20,870 nt of DNA, from assembly GCA_001970955.1 (NCBI GenBank), contig MPUH01001217.1, forward strand, positions 1-20,870, given 5' to 3'. Within the stretch, counting starts at the first letter, position 1. Each line of letters starts with the position of its first letter. The notes beneath the pieces were generated by a model that had not been told where the DNA came from, did no database searches, and saw only the letters and a program-made list of their open reading frames with translations. Positions 19,348-20,870 of this stretch are shown here, piece by piece. Made by a program: the position numbers and the translations under genes. Origin of the DNA: Stentor coeruleus. Lineage: Eukaryota > Ciliophora > Heterotrichea > Heterotrichida > Stentoridae.

Positions 19348-19542
19348 ATGAAAACTCGCAGTATGAGAGAGAGAAATGAACTTAAAGATATGTTTCATAG
19401 TTGTCCGCATGAAGAAAGAAATATTGTTAAAAATATATTAATTATGCATAATGACTTTGATGGAGGAGTTAATAAGATTAAGGAAATTGTTGATGAGCTT
19501 GCTACTATACCAACAAATAACTACCACAGGCGAAAAAGCTGA
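19348..19542 (+). CDS. Small hypothetical protein, possibly CUE-like
   Basis: A 64-residue ORF from ATG 19348 to TGA. It is charged and helical in character: RNELKDMF, then EERNIVKNILIMHN and VNKIKEIVDEL. The pattern of an LxxMF start, a middle helix and a terminal helix with a glycine before it (DFDGGVNKI) recalls the three-helix ubiquitin-binding CUE fold, but the usual Pro after MF is His here and similarity is weak. It is the only gene candidate here ending in TGA. If that TGA were read as Trp, the frame would continue five codons to a TAA. It lies 161 bp after EXO1 on the same strand. It could be real or a chance ORF. Confidence 0.4.
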   Translation: MKTRSMRERNELKDMFHSCPHEERNIVKNILIMHNDFDGGVNKIKEIVDELATIPTNNYHRRKS

Positions 19543-19739
19543 AAATTTGTAGTGGGATAATATGATGCCGATATAAATTAATTAAAAATTATAGATAAAA
19601 TACTGTGAGCATAGTTTACTAATTAAATATATATATAAAAAAATGTTCAATCTGCCCAATATATTGACATAGTATACCTATATATATACTATTATAGGAG
19701 TAGACGGGCTTGATAAAATTTTGATGTAAACTGAAATTA
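19543..19739. other. AT-rich spacer
   Basis: About 200 bp with runs of TATATA near 19629 and 19680. It lies at the converging ends of the plus-strand small ORF and the minus-strand TPR relic. No gene seen. Confidence 0.4.
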
Positions 19740-20350
19740 AAAAATATCAACAGTAAAACTTCCTAGATTATTATAAATTGAAGCCAGATCTGGAAGATCA
19801 GAATTTGAAAAATTTCCCAAAATATTTTCGCACTTTTTGAAATAAAAAGGTCTTCTCTGTCATTTAAATTCCAATAAAAACTTCCTAGATTGCTATAAAT
19901 TTTTGCTAGATCTGCATGATTAGAAGTCAATAATTTATTTTTCCTTATATTTGCATTATATCTTTACACTTTATGTAAAGATCGAAGACTTTTTCTTCCT
20001 CATTTAAACAATAAAAACTTCCTAGATTTCTATAAATTGTAGCTAGATTTGGATGATTAGGAGTTAAAACTTTTTCCCATATATTTTTGCACTTTTCGTA
20101 AAAATCAAGGGCTTTACTTTTCCCATTCAAATGCCAAAAAATATTTCCTAGGTTGTTATAAATTGTGGCTTAATCTTGATGATTAGAATTAAAAACTTTT
20201 TCCAATATTTTTTGGCATTTTTCGTAATGATTGAGGGCTTTTTTATTCTCGTTTAATTTGTAATAAAGATTTCTTAGAATGTTATGATTACTATAAAATT
20301 CCATACCCAAGCCTATACTTATTTAATATTCTAAAGTTTTTACTAAAATA
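19740..20350 (-). pseudogene. Decayed kinesin-light-chain-type TPR repeat array
   Basis: Read on the minus strand, this region has about five units near 42 codons long with the pattern NHPNLATIYRNLGSFY followed by a helix such as KALDFYEKCKNIWEKV. That is the signature of kinesin-light-chain/Nephrocystin-type tetratricopeptide repeats, which mediate protein binding. On the plus strand the recurring landmark TTCCTAG-like word sits near 19760, 19881, 20018, 20144 and 20270. Spacings are 121, 137, 126 and 126 bp, so two units have lost the 126-bp period. Only a 61-codon stretch (20130-19945) remains open. The unit before it is interrupted by TAA, and those after it by several stops. The array has therefore decayed. 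It lies downstream of, and on the same strand as, the kinase fragment at the right edge and may be its former C-terminal part. Confidence 0.75.
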
Positions 20351-20628
20351 ATTGTCAACAATTTTAATTTCCCAATTTAATCAAATTAAACTATAAGAAG
20401 CTTAAAATTGTTTAACCTATTTTTAAATTTTAATTAGATGATCATTTTAAATCATTTACCTGGTATGGGTTATGCAGATTATAGAGTAAGCTATAAATTT
20501 GTTGGTTCAGGTAACTATTTATAATTTATTAAGGGTAAATATATCATTTTAATGTAAAAATTTTGATTATGAATGTTAATATTCTATATTTTAGATAAAT
20601 AATTACTAAGTAAACTAATTTATTTTAT
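20351..20628. other. AT-rich spacer between kinase fragment and TPR relic
   Basis: About 280 bp with no clear coding trace in either strand. It may be spacer, or a fully eroded linker if the kinase fragment and the TPR relic were once one gene. Confidence 0.35.
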
Positions 20629-20870
20629 CTAATCAAAGATTCCAACATGATACTTTGCATCTTTATAAATCTCATCGATTGTGGCTCTATTAACAATATC
20701 GATTTCTAGCATTCTTCTGAGCGTATCATTTAGATAATTGTATGGATTTTCCTTAATTCTTTCATCTATAGTGTTTTGAAGTTTTTCTCTTAGTAACCTG
20801 TATGAAATTTTTCTTAAACTGTCCTTTGCTATATAATCATAGCTTATCGTTAGCATCTCCATGATATGAA
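20629..20870 (-). CDS. C-terminal end of a probable protein kinase (partial, cut by window edge)
   Basis: An open frame enters from the right edge and ends at a TAG at 20631-20629. The visible 80 or so residues include LNDTLRRMLEIDIVNRATIDEIYKD, which fits the last conserved kinase helices: a hydrophobic LxxML, then D, an invariant Arg (NRAT for the usual xRPT), then xxEI. The preceding MEMLTISYDY fits the helix after the DxWSxG motif. Catalytic motifs would lie outside the window. The ATG at 20862 is probably internal, since the frame remains open to the edge (HIM before it). The segment ends soon after the kinase fold should end. Whether the gene is intact cannot be judged here, and its closeness to a decayed TPR array on the same strand raises doubt. 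Confidence 0.5.
   Translation of the reverse strand, partial: HIMEMLTISYDYIAKDSLRKISYRLLREKLQNTIDERIKENPYNYLNDTLRRMLEIDIVNRATIDEIYKDAKYHVGIFD

Overview
The window looks like macronuclear DNA of a heterotrich ciliate, most likely Stentor or a close relative (inference). It is AT-rich, most of its genes are packed on both strands, and four of them are interrupted by introns of only 15 or 16 nt. I found seven such introns. Each was located because deleting it restores a conserved protein across an in-frame stop or a frame change. All start GTA and all carry an A at position 10. The large genes read through with the standard code: tryptophan is TGG throughout, and the stops are TAA (seven genes), TAG (coiled-coil gene and edge fragment) and TGA (one small ORF). 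This fits Stentor better than heterotrichs that reassign UGA.

Layout: 1-320 is gene-free. 321-4444 (minus) holds an importin-beta family receptor closest to importin-7/8 and a coiled-coil protein, separated by only 32 bp. 4445-5368 is AT-rich and gene-free. 5369-7453 (minus) encodes a predicted N-myristoylated EF-hand/PH/protein kinase, rebuilt from three exons and resembling apicomplexan CDPK7. A 420-bp divergent spacer separates it from a small basic protein (7874-8464, plus). 8465-10953 is mostly decayed DNA with a broken ubiquitin-specific protease on the minus strand. 10954-12301 (minus) is a METTL25/RRNAD1-type methyltransferase-like protein (two exons). 12302-13321 is gene-free. 13322-15199 (minus) is a membrane-anchored alpha/beta hydrolase (two exons). 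15465-16430 (plus) is an unrecognised gene relic.

16569-16826 contains a partial tandem repeat with one undetermined base (16713). It duplicates the start codon and first 17 codons of the next gene. 16775-17780 (plus) is a MAP3K/MEKK-like kinase (three exons). Only 5 bp later comes EXO1, the Rad2/FEN-family 5'-3' exonuclease (17786-19186, plus, two exons). 19348-19542 is a small ORF. The right edge (minus) holds a decayed kinesin-light-chain-type TPR array and the 3' end of a probable protein kinase.

There is no evidence for an operon or a single pathway. The genes are housekeeping (nuclear import, methyltransferase-like, DNA repair) and signalling (two probably acylated kinases). The most noteworthy signals are the intron grammar, the 5-bp kinase-EXO1 junction, the duplicated and gapped kinase 5' end, the calcium-kinase architecture, the large insertion in the hydrolase, and several gene relics.
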